Under the pieces are notes generated by a model, which ran no database searches, was not told where the DNA came from, and saw only the letters and a program-made list of their open reading frames with translations. A program made the position numbers and the translations under genes. DNA of 64,000 nucleotides, from contig JAXLRT010000003.1 of assembly GCA_046330955.1 (NCBI GenBank), forward strand, positions 186,001 through 250,000. The letters are read 5' to 3'. Position 1 is the first letter of the stretch. Each line of letters begins with the position of its first letter. The DNA comes from JADJPO01 sp046330955. GTDB taxonomy: Bacteria > Actinomycetota > Actinomycetes > Actinomycetales > Kineosporiaceae. Positions 7,821-16,739 of this stretch are shown in pieces.

Positions 7821-8623
7821 CGGCCGGGGCCCTCGATCTGGACGTGATCGGTCGCGAGATCACCGATCCCGACCTCGCCGTCGCCGGGTCGGTGCGCCGA
7901 TGGCTCGCCGAGCAGGGCCGGGACGTCGAACTGGGCCGGCTGGCAGATCTCGCCGATTGGTGGGCCGGGGTGCGGGGCCACGCCCAGGCACCCGCTCCGA
8001 CCCGGACAGCCTGGGGTCTCGACGAGCTGCCCGAGGAGTGGGACATCGCGGCGGCCCTGGCGTGGGGCGTGGCCCGGGCGGACGCCTTGGCGGATGCCGC
8101 CACCGAACTCATCCTGCTCGCCGTGCCCGACGCCGAGGGTGCCGGCTTCGCGAGCCGGCTGGCCGCCGCCGAACTGCTGGGCCTGGACGCCGTGGAGGCC
8201 ACCGGCTGGCCGCTGGAGCAGGGCCTGCACGACGAGGACTGGATGGATGCGGTCGTGGCGTTGCGGGACGGCCTGTTCCGGACCCGCGGGTTGCGCGGTG
8301 ACCTCACGGCGCTGCTCACCGCCGTCGGCAGCCCGGTGCTGGCCGCCTCGACGGCGTTGCTGGTGCAGGCCTGCGTGCGCCACACCCCCGCGCTGCTGGA
8401 CGGCGAGGGCGCGCTGGCCGCGGCCCTGGTCGCTCGGCGCACGTCGTACGGCGCCGGCCAGTGGTGGCAGGTCGCCCACGCCGCCGACGGGATCCTCACC
8501 GAACGGATGTTGGCGTCGTTGCAGCTGACCCCGCTGCTCGCACTCGGCCTGCGGGTCCAGGACGGCACCGGCGCGCGACTGGCGCTGCCGCTGCTCACCG
8601 AGGCCGCCGGTCTCTTACCGTGA
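7817..8623 (+). CDS. cobT: CobT-like nicotinate-nucleotide:dimethylbenzimidazole phosphoribosyltransferase, short form
   Basis: CobT makes alpha-ribazole phosphate, the lower-ligand precursor of B12. The C-terminal half has the family layout: TPALLDGEGALAAALVA, then a helical region, then LTPLLALGLRVQDGTGARLALPLL. At 268 residues it is about 80 shorter than usual CobT (about 350), mainly at the N-terminus. The catalytic motif normally reads LRLGEGSGA; here it is LRVQDGTGA, so the base Glu is Asp. The GTG start overlaps cobU by 4 bases and cobS follows 10 bases later, so it is co-translated with cobalamin genes. It may be an active variant, or a degenerate or regulatory paralogue. Family sure, activity not. 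Confidence 0.72.
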   Translation: MTAGALDLDVIGREITDPDLAVAGSVRRWLAEQGRDVELGRLADLADWWAGVRGHAQAPAPTRTAWGLDELPEEWDIAAALAWGVARADALADAATELILLAVPDAEGAGFASRLAAAELLGLDAVEATGWPLEQGLHDEDWMDAVVALRDGLFRTRGLRGDLTALLTAVGSPVLAASTALLVQACVRHTPALLDGEGALAAALVARRTSYGAGQWWQVAHAADGILTERMLASLQLTPLLALGLRVQDGTGARLALPLLTEAAGLLP

Positions 8624-8633
8624 CCGACGTCCC

Positions 8634-9407
8634 GTGACCGACGCCCTCCGGCTCGCGGTCGGAACCCTCACCCGCTGGCCGATCCCTGCCCCGCGAACCG
8701 TCGACCGCGCGGCCGCGCGAGGCGCCATGATGCTCGCGCCCTGGATCGGTCTGGCCCTCGGGACCCTGGCCGGTGCGATCGCCTGGCTGGGCGGGCGCTG
8801 GCACGTGTCGTCCCTCGTGGTGGCCACGGTGGCGATCGCGGTCCTGGCTCACGCCTCGCGCGGGCTGCACCTCGACGGACTCGCCGACACCGCCGACGGG
8901 CTCGGCTCGGGTCGGGACGCCGCGACCGCACTCGACATCATGCGTCGCGGGGACGTCGGGCCGATGGGTGCCGCGACGCTCGCCCTGACCCTGCTGCTGC
9001 AGGTGGTCACGCTCGACCAGGTGCTCTCGATCCGGGGACCTGTGGCCCTTGGCGTGGCGGTGGCCACCTCACGGCTGGCCCTGACCGTGGCCTGCACGCC
9101 GGCACTGGCGGCGGCGCGGCCGGGTGGCCTGGGTGCCGCGGTGGCGGGCAGCGTGCCGAGATCGGCGGCGATCGCCAACACCGTGCTCGTCGCCCTGGTG
9201 AGCGTCGCCCTGCTCGGTGTCCCCGGGGCACCCGTGCCCGACGCCGCGATCGCCGCGGCGGCGACCGTTGCCGGCGGGTTGCTCGCCGCCGCCGTCATCC
9301 TGCGGGCAGCCCACCGGCGGCTCGGCGGGATCACCGGCGACGTCCTGGGCGCTGCCGTCGAACTCGCGCTGGCCGGCGCACTGCTCGGGTTGTGCCTGGT
9401 CGACTGA
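8634..9407 (+). CDS. cobS: Adenosylcobinamide-GDP ribazoletransferase (cobalamin synthase)
   Basis: Integral membrane enzyme joining adenosylcobinamide-GDP and alpha-ribazole (phosphate) in the last step of B12 assembly. The 257-residue protein has the metal-binding motif HLDGLADTADGLGSG at about 80-95 and IMRRGDVGPMGA shortly after. Six or so hydrophobic helices follow. The GTG at 8634 is required because the earlier GTG at 8620 meets a stop after five codons. It is the third gene of cobU-cobT-cobS and is convergent with gcvT 46 bases downstream. Confidence 0.92.
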   Translation: MTDALRLAVGTLTRWPIPAPRTVDRAAARGAMMLAPWIGLALGTLAGAIAWLGGRWHVSSLVVATVAIAVLAHASRGLHLDGLADTADGLGSGRDAATALDIMRRGDVGPMGAATLALTLLLQVVTLDQVLSIRGPVALGVAVATSRLALTVACTPALAAARPGGLGAAVAGSVPRSAAIANTVLVALVSVALLGVPGAPVPDAAIAAAATVAGGLLAAAVILRAAHRRLGGITGDVLGAAVELALAGALLGLCLVD

Positions 9408-9453
9408 TCCTCGGTTGTCGGACGGCACGATCCGTGATCGCCGCTGAGTGACC

Positions 9454-10599
9454 TCAGCTCTCGCGCACCTGCGTCTGCACGAACGGCGGGTTCACCACCC
9501 GGCAGCGCACCGAGCGACCCCGGACGTCGAGTGCCACCTCGCTGTCCAACGGCACCGACGGGTCGATCAGCGCCAGGGCGATGCCCTGAGCGAGCGTCGG
9601 CGAGAAGGTGCCGGACGTCGTCCGGCCGATCTCGCTGCCGGCCGCGCCGTCGGCGCCGTCCAGCGCGCGCACGGTCATGTCGGCGCGCGGGATGCCGCGG
9701 TCGAGGGCGAGCAGCCCCCGGGCGATCCGCGCCGGGCCACGCTCCTTCTCGGCCAGCAACGCCTCGCGACCCCAGAACACGGGCTTGCGCCAGCCGACCG
9801 CCCAGCCCACGCGGGCCTGAACCGGGGTGATGTCGAGCGAGAGTTCGTGCCCGTGCAACGGGTACCCCATCTCGGTGCGCAGCGTGTCCCGCGCGCCCAG
9901 ACCGACCGGCAGACCGTCCTGGCGTCGCACCTCCGCCAGCACCGCGTCCCACACCGGCACCGCGATCTCGGAGGGGGGCAGCAACTCGTACCCGCGCTCG
10001 CCGGTGTAGCCGGTGCGGCACACGATCAGCGGGTGACCCTGCCACGTGGTCTCGACGAACTGCATGTAGTCGTGTCCGGTCGGCAGGCCGAGCGCGGCCA
10101 GCACCTCGTCACTGCGCGGACCCTGCACCGCGAGCACCCCGTAGTCGGTGTGCCGGTTCACCACCGAGATGCCCGCGGGCGCCTGCTCGGTCAACCGACG
10201 GGCCACCTCGGCGGTGTTGGCCGCGTTGGGCACCAGCAGCACGTCGTCCGCGCCGCGCAGGTAGACCAGCAGGTCATCGACCGTGCCGCCGCTCTCGTCG
10301 CAGCACAGCGTGTACTGCGCCTGTCCGGGGCCGATCCGCTCCAGCGCGTTGGTCAGGCAGGAGTCGACGAACGCCGCCGCTCCGGGACCCTTCACGTCCA
10401 CCTTGCCGAGGTGGCTGGCATCGAACAGACCGACCCGATCGCGCACCGCGTGGTGCTCCTTGACGATGCCGCCGCCGGGGTACTCGATGGGCATCTCCCA
10501 GCCACCGAAATCGGCGAGCTTGGCGCCGAGTTCGACGTGCCGGTCGTACAGGGCCGTGTGCTTCGGCGCAGTGCCGTCACCGTTGACGTGCTCACTCAT
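9454..10599 (-). CDS. gcvT: Aminomethyltransferase, glycine cleavage T protein
   Basis: Transfers the methylene group from aminomethyl-lipoyl H protein to tetrahydrofolate. The 381-residue protein starts MSEHVNGDG and has LADFGGWEMPIEYP, VGLFDASHLGKV, the folate-pocket segment YTGERGYELL and GLGARDTLRTEMGYPLHG. The C-terminal domain includes RTTSGTFSPTL and VRCRVVNPPFV. The ATG start is at 10599, with pepA divergent 71 bases away. No gcvH or gcvP is in the window. Position matches Rv2211c in mycobacteria (recalled). Lipoate for H protein would come from LipB/LipA at 29 kb. Confidence 0.95.
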   Translation of the reverse strand: MSEHVNGDGTAPKHTALYDRHVELGAKLADFGGWEMPIEYPGGGIVKEHHAVRDRVGLFDASHLGKVDVKGPGAAAFVDSCLTNALERIGPGQAQYTLCCDESGGTVDDLLVYLRGADDVLLVPNAANTAEVARRLTEQAPAGISVVNRHTDYGVLAVQGPRSDEVLAALGLPTGHDYMQFVETTWQGHPLIVCRTGYTGERGYELLPPSEIAVPVWDAVLAEVRRQDGLPVGLGARDTLRTEMGYPLHGHELSLDITPVQARVGWAVGWRKPVFWGREALLAEKERGPARIARGLLALDRGIPRADMTVRALDGADGAAGSEIGRTTSGTFSPTLAQGIALALIDPSVPLDSEVALDVRGRSVRCRVVNPPFVQTQVRES

Positions 10600-10670
10600 G
10601 AGCGCAACCTAGTGCTCCGAAGGCCCCCACCTCCACGGACTGACGCATCGACCTGGTTAGAGTCGCGATC

Positions 10671-12242
10671 GTGGCCACCGTGACCCTGTCTGCCAAGTCC
10701 GCCGCAACCGTCGCCGCCGACGCCCTCGTCGTCGCCGTGGCCTCGGGTCCGGACGGTCCCCGCGTGCTCGGCACCGGCCTGCTGCCGCCGGGCCTGGTCC
10801 GTCGCGTGCGTTCGGTGCTCGAACCCCTGGGGATCACCGGTACCGCCGACGAGGTGCACCGGCTGACCTCGGACGGCGCGCTGGCCGCCGGTCTGGTGGT
10901 GCTCACCGGGGTCGGCCCGCTGGGTGGCGGACGCGCGCTGCCGTCGTCCGAGGCCCTGCGCCGGGCCGCCGGCGCCGCGACCCGCTCGCTGGCCGGTCTG
11001 CGCACCGTCGCGTTCGCGATGCCGGTGGACGGCGAGCGGCTGGGCGCCGTGTGCGAGGGTGCCCTGCTCGGCGCCTACGCCTTCACCCGCTACCGCAGCA
11101 CCAAGCCCGGCACCCCGTCCGGTGCCAAGGCCGGCGGCCAGGGCGCCAAGACGCCGGTCCGCTCGGTGGTGGTGCTGACCGACCAGGCGCGTACCCGGAC
11201 CGCACGCGATGTGGCCCAGCGAGCGCAGACCGTCGCGGACGCCGTCCGGGCCACCCGCGATCTGATCAACACCCCGCCGTCGGACCTGTACCCGCAGACC
11301 TTCGCCGACGCGGCCACGGCCGCGGCCGCCGACCTGCCGGTCAAGGTCACCGTGCTCGACGAGCGCCGGCTCGCCCGAGGCGGGTACGGCGGCCTGATGG
11401 GGGTCGGCCAGGGTTCGAGCCGGCCGCCCCGGCTGGTCCGCCTCGACTACTCCCCCGCCGGCGCCCGCGCCCACGTGGCGCTGGTGGGCAAGGGCATCAC
11501 CTTCGACACCGGCGGCATCTCGCTCAAACCACCCGCCGGGATGGAACTGATGAAGAGCGACATGTCCGGGGCCGCGGCCGTGCTCGGCACGGTGGTCGCC
11601 GCGGCCAGGCTGGGGTTGCCGGTCCGCGTCACCGGCTGGCTGGCCCTCGCCGAGAACATGCCGTCGGGGACGGCGACCCGCCCCTCCGACGTGATCACGA
11701 TCCGTGGCGGGACCACGGTCGAGGTGCTCAACACCGATGCCGAGGGACGCCTGGTGCTCGCCGACGCCCTGGTGGACGCCGTCGCTGCGAAACCCGACCT
11801 GATCGTCGACGTGGCCACGCTCACCGGCGCCCAGATGGTGGCTCTCGGCAAGCGGGTCAGCGCGATCATGGCCAACGACGACGGCCTGCGCGATCGGCTG
11901 CACCGCGTGGCCGAGGCCGCCGGGGAACAGTTCTGGCCGATGCCGCTGCCCGCGGAACTGCGCGCCGCGATGGACTCGCCGGTGGCCGACATCGCGAACA
12001 TGGGCGAGCAGTTCGGCGGCATGTTGACCGCCGGGGTGTTCCTGGCCGAGTTCGTCGGTGGCCTCAACGGCCCGATCCCGTGGGCTCACCTGGACATCGC
12101 CGGACCGGCGTTCAACGCGCCCAAACCGTACGGCTACACCCCCGTCGGGGGCACCGGGGTGGCCGTCCGTACCCTGCTCGCGCTGGTCGAGGACGTCGCC
12201 GCTCACGGTGCCGGCACGCCCAACGGGCGCAACCTGGGATGA
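10671..12242 (+). CDS. pepA: Leucyl aminopeptidase (M17)
   Basis: Cytosolic two-metal aminopeptidase of 523 residues. The diagnostic NTDAEGRLVLADAL motif carries metal ligands Asp and Glu and the catalytic Arg. GKGITFDTGGISLKP provides the catalytic Lys and an Asp ligand, and MKSDMSGAAAV the other Lys/Asp pair. The N-terminal macro-like domain (about residues 1-190) is divergent, as usual for the family. GTG start at 10671 after a short divergent gap from gcvT. Position corresponds to pepB (Rv2213) in mycobacteria from memory. Confidence 0.95.
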   Translation: MATVTLSAKSAATVAADALVVAVASGPDGPRVLGTGLLPPGLVRRVRSVLEPLGITGTADEVHRLTSDGALAAGLVVLTGVGPLGGGRALPSSEALRRAAGAATRSLAGLRTVAFAMPVDGERLGAVCEGALLGAYAFTRYRSTKPGTPSGAKAGGQGAKTPVRSVVVLTDQARTRTARDVAQRAQTVADAVRATRDLINTPPSDLYPQTFADAATAAAADLPVKVTVLDERRLARGGYGGLMGVGQGSSRPPRLVRLDYSPAGARAHVALVGKGITFDTGGISLKPPAGMELMKSDMSGAAAVLGTVVAAARLGLPVRVTGWLALAENMPSGTATRPSDVITIRGGTTVEVLNTDAEGRLVLADALVDAVAAKPDLIVDVATLTGAQMVALGKRVSAIMANDDGLRDRLHRVAEAAGEQFWPMPLPAELRAAMDSPVADIANMGEQFGGMLTAGVFLAEFVGGLNGPIPWAHLDIAGPAFNAPKPYGYTPVGGTGVAVRTLLALVEDVAAHGAGTPNGRNLG

Positions 12243-12331
12243 CCATTCCCGCAGGGTGATGACAGGATGACACCCGCGGTGCCTGCAGGCCCGATGCCAG
12301 TGACATGCCATGAGACGACAGGGAGTGCCCC

Positions 12332-13720
12332 GTGACTGACTCTGCCGACGGTTCGGTCTTCGACCTGGTGATCCTGGGAGGGGGCAGTGGCGGGTACGCC
12401 GCCGCCTTGCGCGGAGCCGAACTCGGCCTGTCCGTGGCGCTCGTCGAGCGCGACAAGCTCGGGGGCACCTGCCTGCACCGGGGCTGCATCCCCACCAAGG
12501 CCCTGCTGCACGCGGCCGAGGTCGCCGACGTGGCCCGCGAGAGCGCGCAGTTCGGCGTGAACACCACGCTGAACTCGATCGACATCGGCAAGGTGAACGA
12601 CTACAAGGACGGCGTGATCGGCCGGCTCTACAAGGGCCTGCAGGGTCTGGTGAAGAGCAAGTCCATCACCTACGTCGAGGGCGAGGGCCGCCTGGTCGCA
12701 CCGAACGCCGTCGAGGCCGCCGGCCGCCGGCTCACCGGGCGCAACGTCGTCCTGGCCACCGGGTCCTACGCCCGCTCGTTGCCGGGGCTGGAGATCGGCG
12801 GCCGGGTGATGACCAGCGACCAGGCGCTCACCCTGGACGTCATCCCGTCGAGCGTGATCGTGCTGGGTGGCGGCGTGATCGGCGTCGAGTTCGCCTCGGT
12901 GTGGAAGTCCTTCGGCGCCGACGTGACCATCGTCGAGGCCCTGCCCCGGCTGGTACCGGCCGAGGACGAGGCCTGCTCAAAGGCGCTCGAGCGCGCCTTC
13001 CGCAAGCGCAAGATCGCCTTCAAGACCGGGGTCCGCTTCGCCGGCGTGACCCAGGACGCCACCAGCGTCACGGTCTCGCTCGAGAACGGCGACACCCTGA
13101 CCGCGGATCTGCTGCTGGTCGCCGTCGGGCGCGGCCCCAACGCCAGCGGCTTCGGCTACGAGGAGAACGGGGTCGCGATGGACCGCGGCTTCGTGCTCGC
13201 CGACGAGCGGCTGCGCACCAACGTCCCCGGCATCTTCGCCGTCGGCGACATCGTGCCCGGCCTGCAGCTGGCACACCGCGGCTTCCAGCAGGGCATCTTC
13301 GTCGCCGAGGAGGTCGCCGGCCTCAACCCGGCGCCCATCGTCGAGTCCGGCATCCCGCGGGTCACCTACTGCGAGCCCGAGATCGCCTCGGTCGGCCTCA
13401 CCGAGGCGCAGGCCAAGGAGAAGTACGGTGCGGACGCCGTGACGAGCTACGAGTACAACCTCGGCGGCAACGGCAAGAGCCAGATCCTGGGCACCACCGG
13501 GTTCGTCAAGCTGGTGCGCACCAAGGACGGCCCCGTCGTCGGGGTCCACATGGTCGGCGCCCGGATGGGTGAGCAGGTCGGCGAGGCTCAGCTGATCGTC
13601 AACTGGGAGGCCTTCCCCGAGGAGGTCGCGCAGTTGGTGCACGCTCACCCGACCCAGAACGAGGCCCTCGGCGAGGCGCATCTCGCCCTGGCCGGCAAGC
13701 CGCTGCACGCCCACGCCTGA
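12332..13720 (+). CDS. lpd: Dihydrolipoyl dehydrogenase (E3)
   Basis: FAD-dependent E3 subunit that reoxidises dihydrolipoamide for 2-oxoacid dehydrogenases and the glycine cleavage system. The 462-residue protein has the FAD fold VILGGGSGGYAAA. The redox pair is C47/C52 in GGTCLHRGCIPTK. The NAD fold is VIVLGGGVIGVEFASV, and FAVGDIVPGLQLAHRG follows. The C-terminal base is His in HAHPTQNEALGEAHLALAG. The GTG start gives VTDSADGSVFDLVILG. sucB follows 55 bases downstream, so the two are likely co-transcribed. Confidence 0.95.
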   Translation: MTDSADGSVFDLVILGGGSGGYAAALRGAELGLSVALVERDKLGGTCLHRGCIPTKALLHAAEVADVARESAQFGVNTTLNSIDIGKVNDYKDGVIGRLYKGLQGLVKSKSITYVEGEGRLVAPNAVEAAGRRLTGRNVVLATGSYARSLPGLEIGGRVMTSDQALTLDVIPSSVIVLGGGVIGVEFASVWKSFGADVTIVEALPRLVPAEDEACSKALERAFRKRKIAFKTGVRFAGVTQDATSVTVSLENGDTLTADLLLVAVGRGPNASGFGYEENGVAMDRGFVLADERLRTNVPGIFAVGDIVPGLQLAHRGFQQGIFVAEEVAGLNPAPIVESGIPRVTYCEPEIASVGLTEAQAKEKYGADAVTSYEYNLGGNGKSQILGTTGFVKLVRTKDGPVVGVHMVGARMGEQVGEAQLIVNWEAFPEEVAQLVHAHPTQNEALGEAHLALAGKPLHAHA

Positions 13721-13775
13721 CGGCCCCTCACGTTCGCTCGAGCAGACCACCCGTTTCGAAGGAGATCACCAGACG

Positions 13776-15527
13776 ATGTCCGACTCCGTGCAGATGCCGG
13801 CCCTCGGCGAGAGCGTGACCGAAGGCACTGTGACCCGTTGGCTCAAGCAGGTCGGTGAGCGGGTGGAGGTCGACGAGCCACTGCTCGAGGTCTCCACGGA
13901 CAAGGTCGACACCGAGATCCCGTCCCCGGTGGCCGGCGTGCTCGAGCAGATCCTGGTCGCCGAGGACGAGACGGTGGCCGTCGGGACCCAGCTCGCGGTC
14001 ATCGGCAACGGCAGTGGCGGTGGTGCGGCGGCCGCCGCTCCCGCTGCGGCGCCGGCACCCGCGCCCGAGCCGGCACCGGCTCCCGCTCCGGCTGCGGCAC
14101 CGGCCCCCGCCCCGGCTCCCGCACCCGAACCGGCGGCCGCTCCGGCGCCCGCCGGAGGCGGCGAGGGCAGCACGGTGCAGATGCCTGCGCTCGGTGAGAG
14201 CGTCACCGAGGGCACCGTCACCCGGTGGCTCAAGTCCGAGGGCGACCAGGTCGCCGTCGACGAGCCGCTGCTCGAGGTCTCGACCGACAAGGTCGACACC
14301 GAGATCCCCTCGCCGGTCGCCGGGGTGCTCACCAAGATCCTGGTCGCCGAGGACGAGACCGTGCCGGTGGGTGCGGACCTGGCGATCGTCGGCGGTTCAG
14401 CCGCTGCTGCCCCTGCGCCCGCCGCTGCTCCGGCTCCCGCGCCGGCTCCTGCCCCTGCGCCCGCCCCGGCCGCTCCCGCTCCCGCTCCGGCACCGGCTCC
14501 CGCTCCGGCACCGGCTCCCGCTCCGGCGGCAGCGCCTGCCCCTGCACCTGCTCCCGCGCCCGCAGCTGCCCCGGCCGCGGCGGCGTCCGGTGGGGACGTC
14601 TCGGCGTACGTGACCCCCCTGGTTCGGCGCATGGCCGCCGACCGCGGGATCAACCTGGCGACCGTCACCGGCACCGGGGTGGGCGGGCGGATCCGCAAGC
14701 AGGACGTGCTCGATGCCGCGGCGGCTGCCGAGGCAGCCAAGGCCCCCGCGGCAGCGGCCGCCACGCCGGCTCCCCGGGCCGCGGCGGTCCCCTCGGCGAC
14801 CGCGGCGGCGCTGCGCGGCCAGACGATCAAGATGTCCCGCCTGCGGCAGGTCATCGCCACCCGCATGGTCGAGTCGCTGCAGGTTGCGGCACAGCTGACC
14901 ACGGTGGTCGAGGTCGACGTCACCAAGATCGCCCGCCTGCGGGACCGCGCCAAGACCGACTTCGCCGCCCGGGAGGGCGTCAAGCTGTCGTTCCTGCCGT
15001 TCTTCGCCCTGGCCGCGGTCGAGGCGCTGAAGCAGTACCCGGTGCTCAACGCCAGCATCAGCGGCGACCAGATCACCTACTACGACGAGGAGCACCTGGG
15101 CGTGGCGGTCGACACCGACCGTGGCCTGCTGGTGCCGGTGATCAAGGGCGCGGGCGGCATGAACATCGCCGGCATCGCCCGCAAGATCGCCGACCTGGCC
15201 GACCGCACCCGCCACAACAAGATCACCCCGGACGAGCTCGGTGGCGGCACCTTCACGCTCACCAACACCGGCAGCCGGGGCGCGCTGTTCGACACCCCGA
15301 TCATCAACCAGCCGCAGACCGGCATCCTCGGCACCGGTGCCGTGGTGCGCCGTCCGGTCGTGGTGCGGGACACCCACGGGGGCGAGACCATCGCGATCCG
15401 GTCGATGGCCTACCTGGCGCTGTCCTACGACCACCGCATCGTGGACGGCGCGGACGCCGCGCGCTTCCTGGTGACGATGAAGGACCGACTCGAGGAAGGT
15501 GCCTTCGAGGCCGACCTCGGGTTGTGA
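13776..15527 (+). CDS. sucB: Dihydrolipoamide acyltransferase E2 with two lipoyl domains
   Basis: E2 core of a 2-oxoacid dehydrogenase complex, 583 residues. Lipoyl domain 1 covers about 1-80 (lipoyl Lys K43 in TDKVDTEIPSP). Lipoyl domain 2 covers about 132-205 (K172, same motif). Each is followed by an Ala/Pro linker. An E1/E3-binding domain is at about 282-315 (VTPLVRRMAADRGINL). The catalytic domain has H553 in SYDHRIVDGAD. It is the counterpart of mycobacterial DlaT/Rv2215 by position and domain plan, where one E2 serves pyruvate dehydrogenase; succinyltransferase annotation is common for such proteins. A good GAAGGAGA Shine-Dalgarno precedes the ATG. Its lipoylation depends on lipB/lipA. 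Confidence 0.94.
   Translation: MSDSVQMPALGESVTEGTVTRWLKQVGERVEVDEPLLEVSTDKVDTEIPSPVAGVLEQILVAEDETVAVGTQLAVIGNGSGGGAAAAAPAAAPAPAPEPAPAPAPAAAPAPAPAPAPEPAAAPAPAGGGEGSTVQMPALGESVTEGTVTRWLKSEGDQVAVDEPLLEVSTDKVDTEIPSPVAGVLTKILVAEDETVPVGADLAIVGGSAAAAPAPAAAPAPAPAPAPAPAPAAPAPAPAPAPAPAPAPAPAAAPAPAPAPAPAAAPAAAASGGDVSAYVTPLVRRMAADRGINLATVTGTGVGGRIRKQDVLDAAAAAEAAKAPAAAAATPAPRAAAVPSATAAALRGQTIKMSRLRQVIATRMVESLQVAAQLTTVVEVDVTKIARLRDRAKTDFAAREGVKLSFLPFFALAAVEALKQYPVLNASISGDQITYYDEEHLGVAVDTDRGLLVPVIKGAGGMNIAGIARKIADLADRTRHNKITPDELGGGTFTLTNTGSRGALFDTPIINQPQTGILGTGAVVRRPVVVRDTHGGETIAIRSMAYLALSYDHRIVDGADAARFLVTMKDRLEEGAFEADLGL
14035..14580 (+). repeat. Ala/Pro-coding low-complexity repeats in the sucB linkers
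   Basis: Two stretches (about 14035-14157 and 14398-14580) are built from alternating GCN and CCN codons, with short recurrent units such as CCGGCTCCCGCTCCGGCA. They encode flexible linkers, mainly APAP runs with a few Glu, between the lipoyl domains and the subunit-binding domain. This is typical of E2 proteins; copy number would be expected to vary between strains. Confidence 0.9.
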
Positions 15528-15551
15528 CCCACGGCTCCTCCTCGGTTTCCC

Positions 15552-15585
15552 TGATGCGTCACCAAAGGAATAGGGTGATGTATCA
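15552..15585 (+). promoter_or_regulatory. 12 bp inverted repeat in the HAF-gene promoter region (possible operator)
   Basis: TGATGCGTCACC (15552-15563) and GGTGATGTATCA (15574-15585) are inverted copies matching at 10 of 12 positions, separated by 10 bases. The site ends 18 bases before the ATG of the secreted HAF-repeat gene and overlaps where a -10 region would fall. Size and spacing suit a dimeric repressor (TetR or GntR class), but no regulator is encoded next to it. Confidence 0.45.
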
Positions 15586-15603
15586 GTCAACTGGGGAGGA
15601 ACC

Positions 15604-16677
15604 ATGGCATCGTCCACCACCCGTCCACGACGACTCACGCTGGCGAGCGTCGCCGCAGGCCTGATGGCCGCGGCGGCGTCCCTGGTGTCGATCACGCCGG
15701 CCTCGGCCGCCACCACGGTGGTGGACCTGGGGCTGTTACCCGGCGGCAGCTACGCCAGTGCCCGGGCGATCAACACCAGTGGCGGCATCGTCGGCCTGGT
15801 CACGGACAGTGCCGGCGCGTTCAAGCAGGCCCGGTTCGCCGGCGGTCAGGCGACGCTGCTGGCGTCGTCCTGCTGCTCATCCTCGCTGGCCGCTCCGCTG
15901 GCGCTCAACGACGGCGGGGAGGCGGTGGGCTGGGGCCGGGTGTACGGCTCGCTGAGCGACCCGGCCTACTGGAATGCCGCCGGGGTGACCGTCCCGCTGC
16001 AGCCGATCGCGGGCAGCACCGGCACCGGGATCCGGGCCTACGACATCAACAACTCCGGTGTCATCGTCGGCAGCGATGTGAAGCCGTCCTCCGCCTTCCT
16101 CGCTCCGCCCGAGTACCACGGCGTGGTCTGGAATCGGGGCACGTTCGTGCGCGACCTCGGCTTCCTCGGGCAGGCAGCCCCCGGCCTGTCGAATGCCACG
16201 TTCGCCGAGGGGATCAACGACGCCGGCGACATCGTCGGTGAAGCCGTCGTGGGTTCGGATCGTCACGCCTTCCTGTGGCGTGCTGGGGCGTTCACCGACC
16301 TCGGCCTGGGATCGGCGCTCGACATCAACACCGCCGGCCTGGTGGTCGGCTACGCGCCCGGGCTCATCCCGGCGACCTGGACCGGCACCACGCGCAAGAA
16401 CCTGCCCGCTCTCGGCGGCGGCGCCACGGCCTACGGCCACACCGTCACCGACCTCAACAACAAGGGCGACATCGTGGGCTACGCCCCCGGCAGCAACGGT
16501 CAGGACACCGCGGTGCTCTGGCGCGGCGGCAAGGCGGTCAACCTCGACCGCGCCGGGAGCGGCACGGTCAGCCGTGCGTTCGGGATCAACGACCTGGGGC
16601 AGATCGTCGGTGAGGGCAACCTGGTTGCCGGTGGGCCGATGCACGCCCTGCGGTGGACCGTCAGCGCCACGCGCTGA
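15604..16677 (+). CDS. Secreted HAF-repeat protein
   Basis: A 357-residue exported protein. A twin-basic N-terminus, hydrophobic core and ASA-A site near residue 35 form a clear signal peptide. The mature part is a chain of repeats with the pattern G-x-D-I-N-x-x-G-x-I-V-G followed by A-x-L-W-x-x-G. Examples are AYDINNSGVIVGSD, AEGINDAGDIVGEA, VTDLNNKGDIVGYA and AFGINDLGQIVGEG. These are HAF-type extracellular repeats, probably a beta-propeller-like fold. A strong Shine-Dalgarno (GGGGAGGA) precedes the ATG. It is inserted between sucB and the polymerase gene, where mycobacteria have nothing similar as far as I recall. No enzymatic motif; function unknown. Confidence 0.82.
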   Translation: MASSTTRPRRLTLASVAAGLMAAAASLVSITPASAATTVVDLGLLPGGSYASARAINTSGGIVGLVTDSAGAFKQARFAGGQATLLASSCCSSSLAAPLALNDGGEAVGWGRVYGSLSDPAYWNAAGVTVPLQPIAGSTGTGIRAYDINNSGVIVGSDVKPSSAFLAPPEYHGVVWNRGTFVRDLGFLGQAAPGLSNATFAEGINDAGDIVGEAVVGSDRHAFLWRAGAFTDLGLGSALDINTAGLVVGYAPGLIPATWTGTTRKNLPALGGGATAYGHTVTDLNNKGDIVGYAPGSNGQDTAVLWRGGKAVNLDRAGSGTVSRAFGINDLGQIVGEGNLVAGGPMHALRWTVSATR

Positions 16678-16739
16678 AAGATTCGCCCGCACCGGGTCAG
16701 GACGGGCCATCGGCTGCAGCCGCCAGTAGGGTCGTGGCC

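Noticed and set aside
14035..14580. Ala/Pro repeats in sucB as a novel element
   Set aside because: They are in frame and encode the flexible inter-domain linkers expected in E2 acyltransferases.
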